Of a DNA stretch of 64,000 bases, positions 8,012 through 15,662 are shown piece after piece. This DNA comes from an uncultured bacterium. Lineage in GTDB: Bacteria; Bacillota; Clostridia; Lachnospirales; Lachnospiraceae. The notes beneath the pieces are model-generated. The model did not search any database, was not told the DNA's origin, and saw only the letters and a list, made by a program, of their open reading frames with translations. The position numbers were made by a program, and so were the translations under genes. Location of the stretch: positions 1-64,000 of the forward strand of contig CAOKFN010000004.1 in the NCBI GenBank assembly GCA_948467735.1, written 5' to 3'. Positions within the stretch are counted from its first letter, which is position 1, and each line of letters starts with the position of its first letter.

Positions 8012-8647
8012 ATGGGCAGGGACTGGAAAAAGTGGGCGGAGGAGAAGGGAATTCATAAATGGTTCCGAAGGGACAATTTTATTATTTTGGTATTGTCGGG
8101 AATTTTGCTGGTCATCATAGCGCTTCCTGCCAAGGAGGATACCGGACAAAAAGACAGTAGTACATTGCTCCCTTCAGACAGGAGTTTCCTGCAGTCCGAA
8201 TCGGACCGCACGGAACATGACAACAGCGTTTCCGTCGAGCCGGATAACGGTCAGGCGTATGCGAGCGATATGGAAAAACGACTGACGGACGCCCTGTCCC
8301 GTATTGCGGGGGTGGGGAAAGTGAAAGTAATGATTACGCTCAAATCCTCCAAGGAGCTGGTGGTGGAAAAGGAACAGCCTGTACAACGTTCTTCCACCAA
8401 CGAGAGCGATTCCCAAGGCGGGAGCCGCATTACAAGCCAGATGGAATCCGAGGAGAATACCGTTTACCGCACGGAGGGCAGCCTGAGCGAGCCATATGTC
8501 GTCAAGACTCTGCCTCCTCAGGTGGAAGGCGTGCTGGTGGTGGCGGAAGGAGCCGGCAGCGGCGCAATTAATCGCACCATAGTGGAAATTATACAGGCGC
8601 TTTTTGGCGTGGAAGCGCATAAAGTACAGGTGGTGAAAATGGAATAG
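8012..8647 (+). CDS. spoIIIAG: Stage III sporulation protein AG
   Basis: SpoIIIAG forms a large ring of the mother-cell side of the feeding channel. The 211-residue protein has a cytoplasmic start, one membrane helix near 23-39, a variable linker, and a ring-building domain in which RIAGVGKVKVMITL and VEGVLVVAEGAG are recognisable. A family-typical inserted region sits in the middle of that domain. AGGCAGGTGATAAG precedes the ATG. It is the last gene of this transcription unit, because a terminator follows at 8794 and spoIIIAH is not contiguous. Confidence 0.93.
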   Translation: MGRDWKKWAEEKGIHKWFRRDNFIILVLSGILLVIIALPAKEDTGQKDSSTLLPSDRSFLQSESDRTEHDNSVSVEPDNGQAYASDMEKRLTDALSRIAGVGKVKVMITLKSSKELVVEKEQPVQRSSTNESDSQGGSRITSQMESEENTVYRTEGSLSEPYVVKTLPPQVEGVLVVAEGAGSGAINRTIVEIIQALFGVEAHKVQVVKME

Positions 8648-8672
8648 GAAAGGGAGCGTCAATTCAAGTCTT

Positions 8673-8759
8673 GCTAGAATAGGACGTGAACTCAATGCAA
8701 AGGGATATAAAAGCAATAGAGCCAGCGGCGCCTTTGCCAGTGTAAAAAATCATGCTTAG
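8673..8759 (+). pseudogene. Possible C-terminal gene relic
   Basis: An open stretch with no start codon, ending in TAG at 8757-8759, reads ARIGRELNAKGYKSNRASG and continues to SVKNHA. It has the look of a real protein C-terminus (helix-turn-helix-like), not of random sequence, but I cannot assign a family. It may be debris from an insertion that split spoIIIAG from spoIIIAH. Confidence 0.2.
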
Positions 8760-8793
8760 TGAAAATGGCGACATAGAAATTGAGTGTAAAATA

Positions 8794-8829
8794 AAGAGGT
8801 TGTTAGACAGTTTTTTCTAACAACCTCTT
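8794..8829. terminator. Bidirectional terminator after spoIIIAG
   Basis: AAGAGGTTGTTAGA (8794-8807) pairs perfectly with TCTAACAACCTCTT (8816-8829), a 14-bp stem with an 8-base loop. A T-rich tract follows on the plus strand and TATTTTAC on the minus strand. It can stop the spoIIIA transcript and that of the convergent GyrI-like gene. Confidence 0.85.
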
Positions 8830-8862
8830 GTTTATGCTTTTCTTTTACAAGATGGAAATCAT

Positions 8863-9324
8863 TTATAACTTTTTGATCGGAAAAAACATATAATTCTTCC
8901 CTGTTTGTGGACAAGTAAAATCGTGGACAGCTCCTACTAATGGAATAGCATTATCTTCCAGATATTTTATTACATCAGAAAAAGTAGAATTAGTTTCACA
9001 TTCTATATAAATATATTCATAGCTGGGAATAATCCATTTTGTCCAGCCGTCGGGGGCTTCTGCATCCTCCCTGCATTCAACCCCGGCAAGATAAAGTCCT
9101 TTGTTGAAATCTTCCCACGGATTGAATGAACGCGAGAAATCAGACATAGCACCCCATATGCCGCCGATATTTCCATTCTCATCTTTCTTAGCCAAATGCT
9201 GAACTTCTTCAAAGTGAGAATTTGCATCAGCCCATAATCTTTGAATAAACCCCTCGCCATCTAAAGTCGATCCTTCTTTTCCTATCACAACAAAAGACTC
9301 CTTTACACATCTTTCAAGCTTCAT
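8863..9324 (-). CDS. GyrI-like small-molecule-binding domain protein
   Basis: The 153-residue protein resembles the stand-alone GyrI-like/AraC effector-binding domain family. Recognisable parts are the N-terminal VVIGKEGS strand, a central GIWGAMSDF segment, YLAGVECRED, the WIIPSYEYIYIECE strand and a closing VHDFTCPQTGKNYMFFPI. These domains bind small ligands, sometimes regulating a partner or hydrolysing the ligand; there is no DNA-binding domain here. The start at 9324 is chosen because AGGAGG lies just upstream; an ATG at 9339 is upstream of that site. It is inverted between spoIIIAG and spoIIIAH, a place where no gene is expected. Confidence 0.8.
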   Translation of the reverse strand: MKLERCVKESFVVIGKEGSTLDGEGFIQRLWADANSHFEEVQHLAKKDENGNIGGIWGAMSDFSRSFNPWEDFNKGLYLAGVECREDAEAPDGWTKWIIPSYEYIYIECETNSTFSDVIKYLEDNAIPLVGAVHDFTCPQTGKNYMFFPIKKL

Positions 9325-9357
9325 ATTTTCCTCCTGCAAATTCTGATTTTAGAATAA

Positions 9358-9366
9358 ATTATATCA
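9358..9366 (-). promoter_or_regulatory. Extended -10 for the GyrI-like gene
   Basis: On the minus strand TGATATAAT gives a TG-N-TATAAT extended -10 about 34 bases before the start codon. No clear -35 box was found. Confidence 0.35.
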
Positions 9367-9532
9367 CAATATACATATGAAAACGATATTTTTATAAATA
9401 TTTTTTTTGCTGATTTTTATAATATAGTGTGTTCAATAAGAATACAGGATTCTTGTGTGCCTTGTTCCTATATTGCTAAAACAATCAAGGAAATTCCACG
9501 GTATAATTAAGCAGGATTTCAAAAGAATCATG

Positions 9533-9561
9533 GCATATATTATTTTCCAAGCTCATACAAT
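9533..9561 (+). promoter_or_regulatory. Sigma-E-like promoter for spoIIIAH
   Basis: GCATATA (9533-9539) fits the sigma-E -35 consensus KMATATT at six of seven positions. It is followed after 14 bases by CATACAAT (9554-9561), an exact match to the -10 consensus. This gives the detached spoIIIAH its own mother-cell promoter about 30 bases before the start codon. Confidence 0.7.
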
Positions 9562-9592
9562 GAAGTAGTAAAACAGGAAGAGGAGAATCAAA

Positions 9593-10351
9593 GTGAAAAA
9601 CTTAGTCAAAAAGAACCAGCTTATGATAACCGCGCTTGCAATCATGATTGCAATTGCAGGATATCTGCAGTTTGCAGGAAATGGATTGGAGCAAGAGTAC
9701 CAGAAAGTAGACGACAGCAATGTATACACGGGCAATACCAGCTCGGTGAATTCAGGAGGCGTTATTTCCGAGAATTATACTGCCGAAGGACTGCTGGATT
9801 TATCGGAGGAGGATTTGCTGTCGGGACTATCCGATATCGAAAGTTTGGATACCGATGTGAACATCATCGTGGATGATTATCTGAACACCGATATGCAGAT
9901 AGCCGACGTGTCAGGCACAGCGGAAGGACAGACGGCCGGGCTTACCACTCCCGATGAGGGGGAAATACCGGGAGAAGCGGTATTTACTGGGGCCATGGGC
10001 GTAACAATCCTTTCGGACGCCAAACTGTTGAAGGAGCAGACCAGAGCAAAGAATAAGGAAACTCTGCTGGAAATCATCAACAGCGCCGGAATCAGCGATG
10101 AACAGAAGCAGGCGGCGGTGGACAGCATGGTGGAGATGACAGCCATCGCTGAAAAGGAAGCCGCAGCGGAAATACTTTTGGAAGCAAAGGGCTTTCAGGA
10201 TGTGGTGGTGAGCATTAACGGTAATGGGGTGGATGTGGTAGTGAACGCGGCAATGCTGGATGACGCCATGAGAGCGCAGATTGAAGACATTGTGAAACGC
10301 AAGACGGAGGTTTCCGCGGAAAACATCACCATCAGCACTGTGGTACAATAG
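9593..10351 (+). CDS. spoIIIAH: Stage III sporulation protein AH
   Basis: SpoIIIAH is the mother-cell membrane protein that pairs with forespore SpoIIQ to form the engulfment channel. The 252-residue product has one membrane helix near 10-28, a long acidic linker, and a C-terminal YscJ/ring-building-type domain. Recognisable parts there are AAAEILLEAKGFQDVVVSI, VDVVVNA and ENITISTVVQ. The start is GTG at 9593, with AGGAAGAGGAG just upstream. It is separated from spoIIIAG by 945 bases, a terminator and an inverted gene, and has a sigma-E-like promoter of its own. Confidence 0.93.
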   Translation: MKNLVKKNQLMITALAIMIAIAGYLQFAGNGLEQEYQKVDDSNVYTGNTSSVNSGGVISENYTAEGLLDLSEEDLLSGLSDIESLDTDVNIIVDDYLNTDMQIADVSGTAEGQTAGLTTPDEGEIPGEAVFTGAMGVTILSDAKLLKEQTRAKNKETLLEIINSAGISDEQKQAAVDSMVEMTAIAEKEAAAEILLEAKGFQDVVVSINGNGVDVVVNAAMLDDAMRAQIEDIVKRKTEVSAENITISTVVQ

Positions 10352-10519
10352 CTGAGGCCGACGGGCATTTGAGAGATACTGCGGATGATTCGGGGAACGG
10401 CGGCCGATTTTGATAGGAATGGCAGCATCCTTCCTTCTTTTGAGTTTATTTTACATAACAATTGTGATATACTACTGGTGTAAACAGGTTTTTGGCGACA
10501 AGAGAGGACAGAAGAAAAC

Positions 10520-11686
10520 ATGAAAAGAGTATTTTTGATTGTTCTGGACAGTTTTGGTATCGGCGGGATGGAGGATGCTGCTTCTTACGGTGATGTGAAT
10601 GTGAACACTCTGAGAACGGTTTCCTCCAGTCCCCATTTCCATATGCCTCACATGGGCAGGCTTGGGCTGTTTCGGATAGACGGTGTGGAGACGGCCGCTG
10701 CCGAAGCAGAAGAGGAAGCACCCATTGGGGCATATGCGCGTATGACGGAAGCCTCCAAGGGAAAAGATACCACCATAGGACATTGGGAGATTGCGGGCGT
10801 CTGTTCTCCGAAGCCGCTGCCCACTTATCCCGAAGGATTCCCGAAGGAAGTGCTGGACGCGTTCCGGGCAGAGACGGGCAGGGGTGTGCTCTGCAATCTT
10901 CCCTATTCCGGCACTGCGGTCATTCAGGAATACGGGAACGCTCACATGGATTCCGGTGATTTGATTGTGTACACCTCCGCAGACAGCGTATTCCAGATTG
11001 CCGCCCATGAGGATGTGGTTTCTCCTGAGCAGCTCTATGAATACTGCCGCATGGCCCGGGAGATTCTTCAGGGAGAGCACGGCGTGGGAAGGGTGATTGC
11101 CCGTCCTTTTACAGGGCCTTACGGGGGGCCGTATACCCGAACCGTGCGCAGACATGATTTCTCCATTCTGCCGCCCGCGGTCACAATGCTGGACCAGCTT
11201 TCAGAGCAGGGCAGGACGGTCGCGGCGGTGGGAAAGATACAGGATATCTTCGCGGGAAAAGGAATTACGGAGGCAGTGTATACCGGCGGCAATGAGGAGG
11301 GCATAGAGAGGACGTTGGAATATCTGGACAAGGATTTTGAGGGATTATGCTTTGTCAATCTGGTGGATTATGATATGCTGTACGGACATCGCCGGGATGT
11401 GGACGGCTATGCCAAGGCATTGAGCTATTTTGATGAGAGACTTCCGGAGCTTCTGGGCAAAATGCGGGAAGAGGATATTTTAATGATCACGGCGGACCAC
11501 GGGTGCGATCCGGGCTATAAGGCCACCACCGATCACACGCGGGAATACACGCCCTTCCTGATGTATGGCAGAACTGTGACGCCGGGAAATCTGGGAACGC
11601 GAAAAACATTTGCAGACATAGGCGCAACTGTGTTACAATACTTTGGAATCAAGCCCGCCTTTGCGGCAGAAGGAATGTTAAAGTAA
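10520..11686 (+). CDS. deoB: Phosphopentomutase
   Basis: DeoB interconverts ribose-1-phosphate and ribose-5-phosphate (and the deoxy forms) in nucleoside salvage. The 388-residue product has the alkaline-phosphatase-superfamily metal-site motifs: FLIVLDSFGIGG at the start, KGKDTTIGHWEI with the catalytic Thr, VDYDMLYGHRRD, and the C-terminal MITADHGCDPG and TDHTREYTPF. The length is normal. GAGGACAGAAG precedes the ATG. A TATACT near 10471-10476 could be its -10, but no good -35 is present. No purine phosphorylase gene is adjacent. Confidence 0.95.
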   Translation: MKRVFLIVLDSFGIGGMEDAASYGDVNVNTLRTVSSSPHFHMPHMGRLGLFRIDGVETAAAEAEEEAPIGAYARMTEASKGKDTTIGHWEIAGVCSPKPLPTYPEGFPKEVLDAFRAETGRGVLCNLPYSGTAVIQEYGNAHMDSGDLIVYTSADSVFQIAAHEDVVSPEQLYEYCRMAREILQGEHGVGRVIARPFTGPYGGPYTRTVRRHDFSILPPAVTMLDQLSEQGRTVAAVGKIQDIFAGKGITEAVYTGGNEEGIERTLEYLDKDFEGLCFVNLVDYDMLYGHRRDVDGYAKALSYFDERLPELLGKMREEDILMITADHGCDPGYKATTDHTREYTPFLMYGRTVTPGNLGTRKTFADIGATVLQYFGIKPAFAAEGMLK

Positions 11687-11690
11687 GAAC

Positions 11691-11753
11691 GCTCCCCCAT
11701 AAGGGCGCCAAAACGCAGAGGCGGAACAAGTTCCCGCAAGCGGGAACTGGAAT
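11691..11753. repeat. Imperfect direct repeat, copy 1, with hairpin
   Basis: GCTCCCCCATAAGGGCGC and ACGCAGAGGCGGAAC here recur with few changes at 11838-11882. This copy carries an extra hairpin GTTCCCG-CAAG-CGGGAAC (11730-11747) before TGGAATA. Both copies lie between deoB and prfC. Confidence 0.7.
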
Positions 11754-11837
11754 ATAAAAACAGTCTCGAAACGGAAGCGCCCATTGCGTACAAGTGCGCA
11801 GGAGAATTTTCATCTGCGCCTTTTGCAGAGGGAAATT

Positions 11838-11882
11838 GCTCCCCCGTAAGGGCGCTGAAACGCAGAGACGGAACTGGAATAG
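11838..11882. repeat. Imperfect direct repeat, copy 2
   Basis: GCTCCCCCGTAAGGGCGC, then ACGCAGAGACGGAAC and TGGAATA, match copy 1 at 11691-11753 without its hairpin insert. It ends right at the AGGAGG of prfC. The 84 bases between the copies show no gene. Confidence 0.7.
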
Positions 11883-11898
11883 GAGGTTCTAATATTAT

Positions 11899-13494
11899 AT
11901 GAGCGAATATACGAAAGAAATCAATCGCCGCCGCACCTTTGCGATTATTTCTCATCCGGATGCGGGCAAGACAACCCTCACCGAGAAATTTCTGCTGTAC
12001 GGCGGCGCTATCAATCTAGCGGGAAGTGTCAAGGGAAAAGCCACCGCAAGGCATGCGGTTTCCGACTGGATGGAGATAGAAAAACAGAGAGGTATCTCCG
12101 TAACTTCTTCCGTTCTGCAGTTTGAATATGACGGTTACTGCATTAATATATTGGATACGCCCGGTCATCAGGATTTCTCCGAAGATACCTACCGCACCCT
12201 GATGGCGGCGGATTCCGCGGTCATGGTCATCGACGCTTCCAAGGGCGTGGAGGCCCAGACCAGAAAGCTGTTCAAGGTCTGTGTGATGCGCAGAATTCCG
12301 ATTTTTACCTTTATCAATAAAATGGACCGGGACGCCAACGATACCTTTGATCTTCTGGATGATATCGAAAAGGAGCTTGGCATCGCCACCTGCCCTCTGA
12401 ACTGGCCCATTGGCTCAGGCAAAGGGTTTAAAGGCGTTTATGACAGAGAGAAGAACTGCGTCATTTCCTATTCCGATACGGAAAAGGGAACCAAGGAAGG
12501 AACTGCCACCGAAGTTTCCGTTGGGGAGGAAGCGGCGTTAAAAGCATTGATCGGCGAGGAAGCGGCGGACAAGCTCTTGGAGGAAATCGAGCTTTTGGAC
12601 GGCGCCAGCGCGGAGTTTGATTTGGACAAGGTGCGCGCGGGAGAGCTGACTCCCGTGTGCTTTGGCTCCGCCCTGACCAATTTCGGCGTGGAAATCTTCT
12701 TACAACATTTTCTGCACATGACCATGCCGCCCCTGCCCAGAAAGGCGGATATCGGCGTCATAGAGCCTGCCGAGCAGGAATTCAGCGCATTTGTGTTCAA
12801 GATTCAGGCCAACATGAACAAGGCCCATCGGGACAGGATTGCATTTATGCGCATCTGTTCCGGAAAGTTCGACGCCAGCATGGAGGTCCGTCATGTTCAG
12901 GGGGATAAGGTGATGCGGCTTTCACAGCCTCAGCAGATTATGGCGGATGAGCGAAAGATTTTGAGCGAGGCCTATGCGGGGGATATTATCGGCGTGTTTG
13001 ATCCGGGGATTTTCTCCATCGGAGATACGCTGTGCAGCCCCAAGGACAAATTCAGGTATGAGGGCATTCCTACCTTTGCCCCGGAACATTTCGCCAGAGT
13101 GCGCCAGCTTGACACCATGAAGCGGAAGCAGTTTGTGAAAGGGGTTGAGCAGATTGCACAGGAAGGCGCTATTCAGATTTTTCAGGAATTTAATACCGGT
13201 TTGGAAGAAATCATTGTGGGCGTGGTCGGCGTACTGCAGTTTGATGTGCTGAAATACCGTCTGGAGAATGAATATAATGTGGAGATACGGCTGGAAAATC
13301 TGCCCTATGAGCATATCAGGTGGATTGAGAATAAGGATGAAGTGGACATTGCAAAATTGACCGGAACCTCCGATATGAAGAAAGTAAAAGATATGAGAGG
13401 CAATCCTCTGCTTTTGTTTGTAAATTCATGGAGCATCGGCATGACGCTTGACCGAAACAAGGGACTAGTATTGACGGAATTTGGAAAGAATTAA
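11899..13494 (+). CDS. prfC: Peptide chain release factor 3
   Basis: RF3 is a ribosome-bound GTPase that recycles release factors 1 and 2 after termination. The 531-residue protein has G1 SHPDAGKTTLTEKF, the G2-region RGISVTSSV, G3 DTPGHQDFSEDTYRTL and G4 NKMDRD, followed by the domain II/III sequence typical of RF3 rather than EF-G. Length and ends are normal. AGGAGG at 11881-11886 is 12 bases from the ATG, slightly long. It follows a repeat-bearing leader of about 200 bases and precedes a lipoprotein gene by 17 bases. Confidence 0.95.
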   Translation: MSEYTKEINRRRTFAIISHPDAGKTTLTEKFLLYGGAINLAGSVKGKATARHAVSDWMEIEKQRGISVTSSVLQFEYDGYCINILDTPGHQDFSEDTYRTLMAADSAVMVIDASKGVEAQTRKLFKVCVMRRIPIFTFINKMDRDANDTFDLLDDIEKELGIATCPLNWPIGSGKGFKGVYDREKNCVISYSDTEKGTKEGTATEVSVGEEAALKALIGEEAADKLLEEIELLDGASAEFDLDKVRAGELTPVCFGSALTNFGVEIFLQHFLHMTMPPLPRKADIGVIEPAEQEFSAFVFKIQANMNKAHRDRIAFMRICSGKFDASMEVRHVQGDKVMRLSQPQQIMADERKILSEAYAGDIIGVFDPGIFSIGDTLCSPKDKFRYEGIPTFAPEHFARVRQLDTMKRKQFVKGVEQIAQEGAIQIFQEFNTGLEEIIVGVVGVLQFDVLKYRLENEYNVEIRLENLPYEHIRWIENKDEVDIAKLTGTSDMKKVKDMRGNPLLLFVNSWSIGMTLDRNKGLVLTEFGKN

Positions 13495-13511
13495 GCAAAG
13501 GGGAGCAGTGA

Positions 13512-14813
13512 ATGAAAAAAGAAACGCAAAATTTTGCCCTTACCCTGTGTATGATATTCCTGTGTACGGCCGCCGCAGGCTGCACGGGAATAGAAATTTT
13601 GAATGAGATTCCGCAGGATTTTGCACTAATACGTGAGTCGAAAATTTCGGAGAGGACTTCCGGAGACGCGGCCGGAATTGTTTCCGGGGAGATATCGCGG
13701 GAGCTTTCTCTCGAAACTGTTGAAGAGGCTTCCGCAAAGGCCTTGGGGGGAACCTGCGTTTCTTTTCTCATGAAAGAGGCGGGCACTTTTGCCTGCGGCA
13801 GTTTAAGCGAGACAGAACAGATATGGTATCACGATATGGAGAGGATTCTGGGAAGCTTCGGCGAGGATGTGGAATTAAGCCCCAAAGGTCTGGAAGGGGG
13901 CATTGAGGAAGGGGACATTGATAAAATTTTTCAATGTGTCATGTGCGATCATCCTGAAATTTTTTATGTGGACGGGTATTCTTACACGAAATATGTCCGG
14001 GGAGAAGAGATTATCAGCGTTAAATTTTCGGGAAATTACTCGATGTCCTTGGATGAGGCGCTGGAACGCAGGAAGGAAATTGAGAACGCCGTGGAGGGCG
14101 TCCTTTCCGGCATTGGGAAGGAGGCTTCCGATTACGATAAGGTAAAATATGTGTATGAAACTTTGATCCGCAATACAAATTATGATCTGAACGTTTCGGA
14201 CAATCAGAATATTTATTCCGTGTTCGTTCATCATCTGTCGGTCTGCCAAGGGTATGCCAAGGCGACCCAATACCTGCTGAACAGGCTGGGAATAGAGTGT
14301 GCGTTGGTTCAGGGAATGGTGGAGACAGGAGAAGGCCATGCATGGAATCTGGTAAAAGTGGACGGGAGCTATTATTATGTGGATACTACTTGGGGGGATG
14401 TGTCTTATCGGATGGAGGAGACAGGAACAGACGGCGGAGCCCTTCGGGAAGGTATGCCGGAGATAAACTATGATTATCTGAATGTGACCACGGAGGAGAT
14501 TCTGCGCACTCATACCATCAAAGGCGTGGTGCCGATGCCCCAATGCACGGAAACGGAGGCCAACTATTATAGGAAGGAAGGGGCGTTGTTTGAGGACTAT
14601 GATCCGGAACGGCTGGGGGCGTTATTTCAAAAGGCGGCCGATATGGGGCAGCGGGATGTGACAGTCAAATGCGCCGACGCCGACTGTTATGAAGAAATCA
14701 GGAGGGCGTTAATAGAAGAACAGGGTATTTTCGATTATCTGAAAGACACCAGCGTGGCTTACGCACAGAATGAAAAACAGTTCTCGCTGACATTTTGGGT
14801 GACAAATGAGTGA
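13512..14813 (+). CDS. Transglutaminase-like lipoprotein
   Basis: The 433-residue product starts with a signal peptide ending in TAAAGC, a likely but non-ideal lipobox (Ala at -3). A transglutaminase-like domain follows, with Cys in LSVCQGYAKA, His in EGHAWNLV and Asp in YVDTTWGD. It is homologous to the protein at 2090, sharing the preceding DHPEIFYVDG segment and the GYAKATQYLLNRLGI helix. It probably acts at the outer face of the membrane on an unknown substrate. AAAGGGGAGCAG gives a good ribosome binding site. Its position inside a housekeeping cluster is unusual. Confidence 0.8.
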   Translation: MKKETQNFALTLCMIFLCTAAAGCTGIEILNEIPQDFALIRESKISERTSGDAAGIVSGEISRELSLETVEEASAKALGGTCVSFLMKEAGTFACGSLSETEQIWYHDMERILGSFGEDVELSPKGLEGGIEEGDIDKIFQCVMCDHPEIFYVDGYSYTKYVRGEEIISVKFSGNYSMSLDEALERRKEIENAVEGVLSGIGKEASDYDKVKYVYETLIRNTNYDLNVSDNQNIYSVFVHHLSVCQGYAKATQYLLNRLGIECALVQGMVETGEGHAWNLVKVDGSYYYVDTTWGDVSYRMEETGTDGGALREGMPEINYDYLNVTTEEILRTHTIKGVVPMPQCTETEANYYRKEGALFEDYDPERLGALFQKAADMGQRDVTVKCADADCYEEIRRALIEEQGIFDYLKDTSVAYAQNEKQFSLTFWVTNE

Positions 14814-14828
14814 GAGGTATGGTATAAT
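14799..14828 (+). promoter_or_regulatory. Sigma-A-type promoter for yqhY
   Basis: GTGACA (14799-14804) and TATAAT (14823-14828) are separated by 18 bases. The start codon of the Asp23-family gene lies about 41 bases downstream. Confidence 0.5.
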
Positions 14829-14869
14829 ATTTCTATTATGTTGCAATACTTTTTTCAGGAGGTGTTCTA

Positions 14870-15244
14870 ATGGGAAATGAAACGGATAAAAAAGCGGTGG
14901 TATTGGCGGAGGAAAATGTAGGAGTGGTACAGATTGCCGATGATGTGGTGGCAATGATAGCTTCTCTTGCCGCTACGGAGGTGGAGGGCGTCAACGCCAT
15001 GGCGGGCACCATTACCAATGAGCTTATGAGCAAGGCGGGAGTGAAGAAGCTGACGAAAGGCGTGAGAGTGGAGGTAAAGGCCGGGAGCGTGAGAGTCGAT
15101 CTGGCCGTGACAATGGAATATGGCTACAATATTCCGGCTACCTGCCAGAAGGTTCAGGCAAAGGTAAAAGCCGCCATTGAAAATATGACGGGACTCACCT
15201 GCGGCAGCGTCAATATCCGAATTGCGGGAGTAAGGGTAAGGTAA
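14870..15244 (+). CDS. yqhY: Asp23/Gls24 family protein (YqhY)
   Basis: This 124-residue protein has the Asp23/Gls24 (DUF322) pattern: VVQIADDVVAMIASLAATEV, VEGVNAMAG, then GVRVEVKAGSVRVDLAVTM, a VQAKVKAAIENMTGL helix and VNIRIAGVRV. It matches YqhY, which lies before nusB in Bacillus and has been linked to acetyl-CoA carboxylase activity. Here accB and accC are not adjacent. AGGAGGTGTTCTA precedes the ATG, with a sigma-A-type promoter upstream. It opens the nusB-xse-isp-dxs run. Confidence 0.9.
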   Translation: MGNETDKKAVVLAEENVGVVQIADDVVAMIASLAATEVEGVNAMAGTITNELMSKAGVKKLTKGVRVEVKAGSVRVDLAVTMEYGYNIPATCQKVQAKVKAAIENMTGLTCGSVNIRIAGVRVR

Positions 15245-15251
15245 TGCAGCC

Positions 15252-15662
15252 ATGGGACGACACGAACAGAGAGAACAGATATTCAGACTTTTATTTCAGG
15301 TAGAGTTTCATGAGCCGGAAGACATGCCAAGACAGATGAGGCTGTTTTTGGAGGACAATGAGGAAGTCGGGGGCCAGCAGGACGCCGACGCAATAGAAGC
15401 AAGGTGTCAGGCGGTCAGAGAGAAAATTCCTGTGATAGACAAGCTGATAGATGAAAACACGGAGGGGTGGGATACCACCCGTATGGGAAAGGTGGAGCTG
15501 GCGGCGCTCCGTCTGGCAGTGTATGAGATGCGCTATGATGAAAATATTCCCGCCGGAGTGGCAATAAACGAAGCGGTGGAAATTGCGAAAACATATGGTC
15601 AGGAAAATGCCGGCGGCTTCGTAAACGCCATTCTTGGCAAAATTGTGAAACTGGGTGATTGA
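15252..15662 (+). CDS. nusB: Transcription antitermination factor NusB
   Basis: NusB binds boxA RNA with NusE (S10) and supports rRNA antitermination. The 136-residue protein is all-helical with the family opening GRHEQREQIFRLLFQVEF and the C-terminal signature MRYDENIPAGVAINEAVEI and GGFVNAILGKI. It lies 7 bases after yqhY and overlaps xseA by 8 bases, as in an operon. The ribosome binding site is weak (AAGG), so coupling to yqhY is likely. Confidence 0.95.
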   Translation: MGRHEQREQIFRLLFQVEFHEPEDMPRQMRLFLEDNEEVGGQQDADAIEARCQAVREKIPVIDKLIDENTEGWDTTRMGKVELAALRLAVYEMRYDENIPAGVAINEAVEIAKTYGQENAGGFVNAILGKIVKLGD

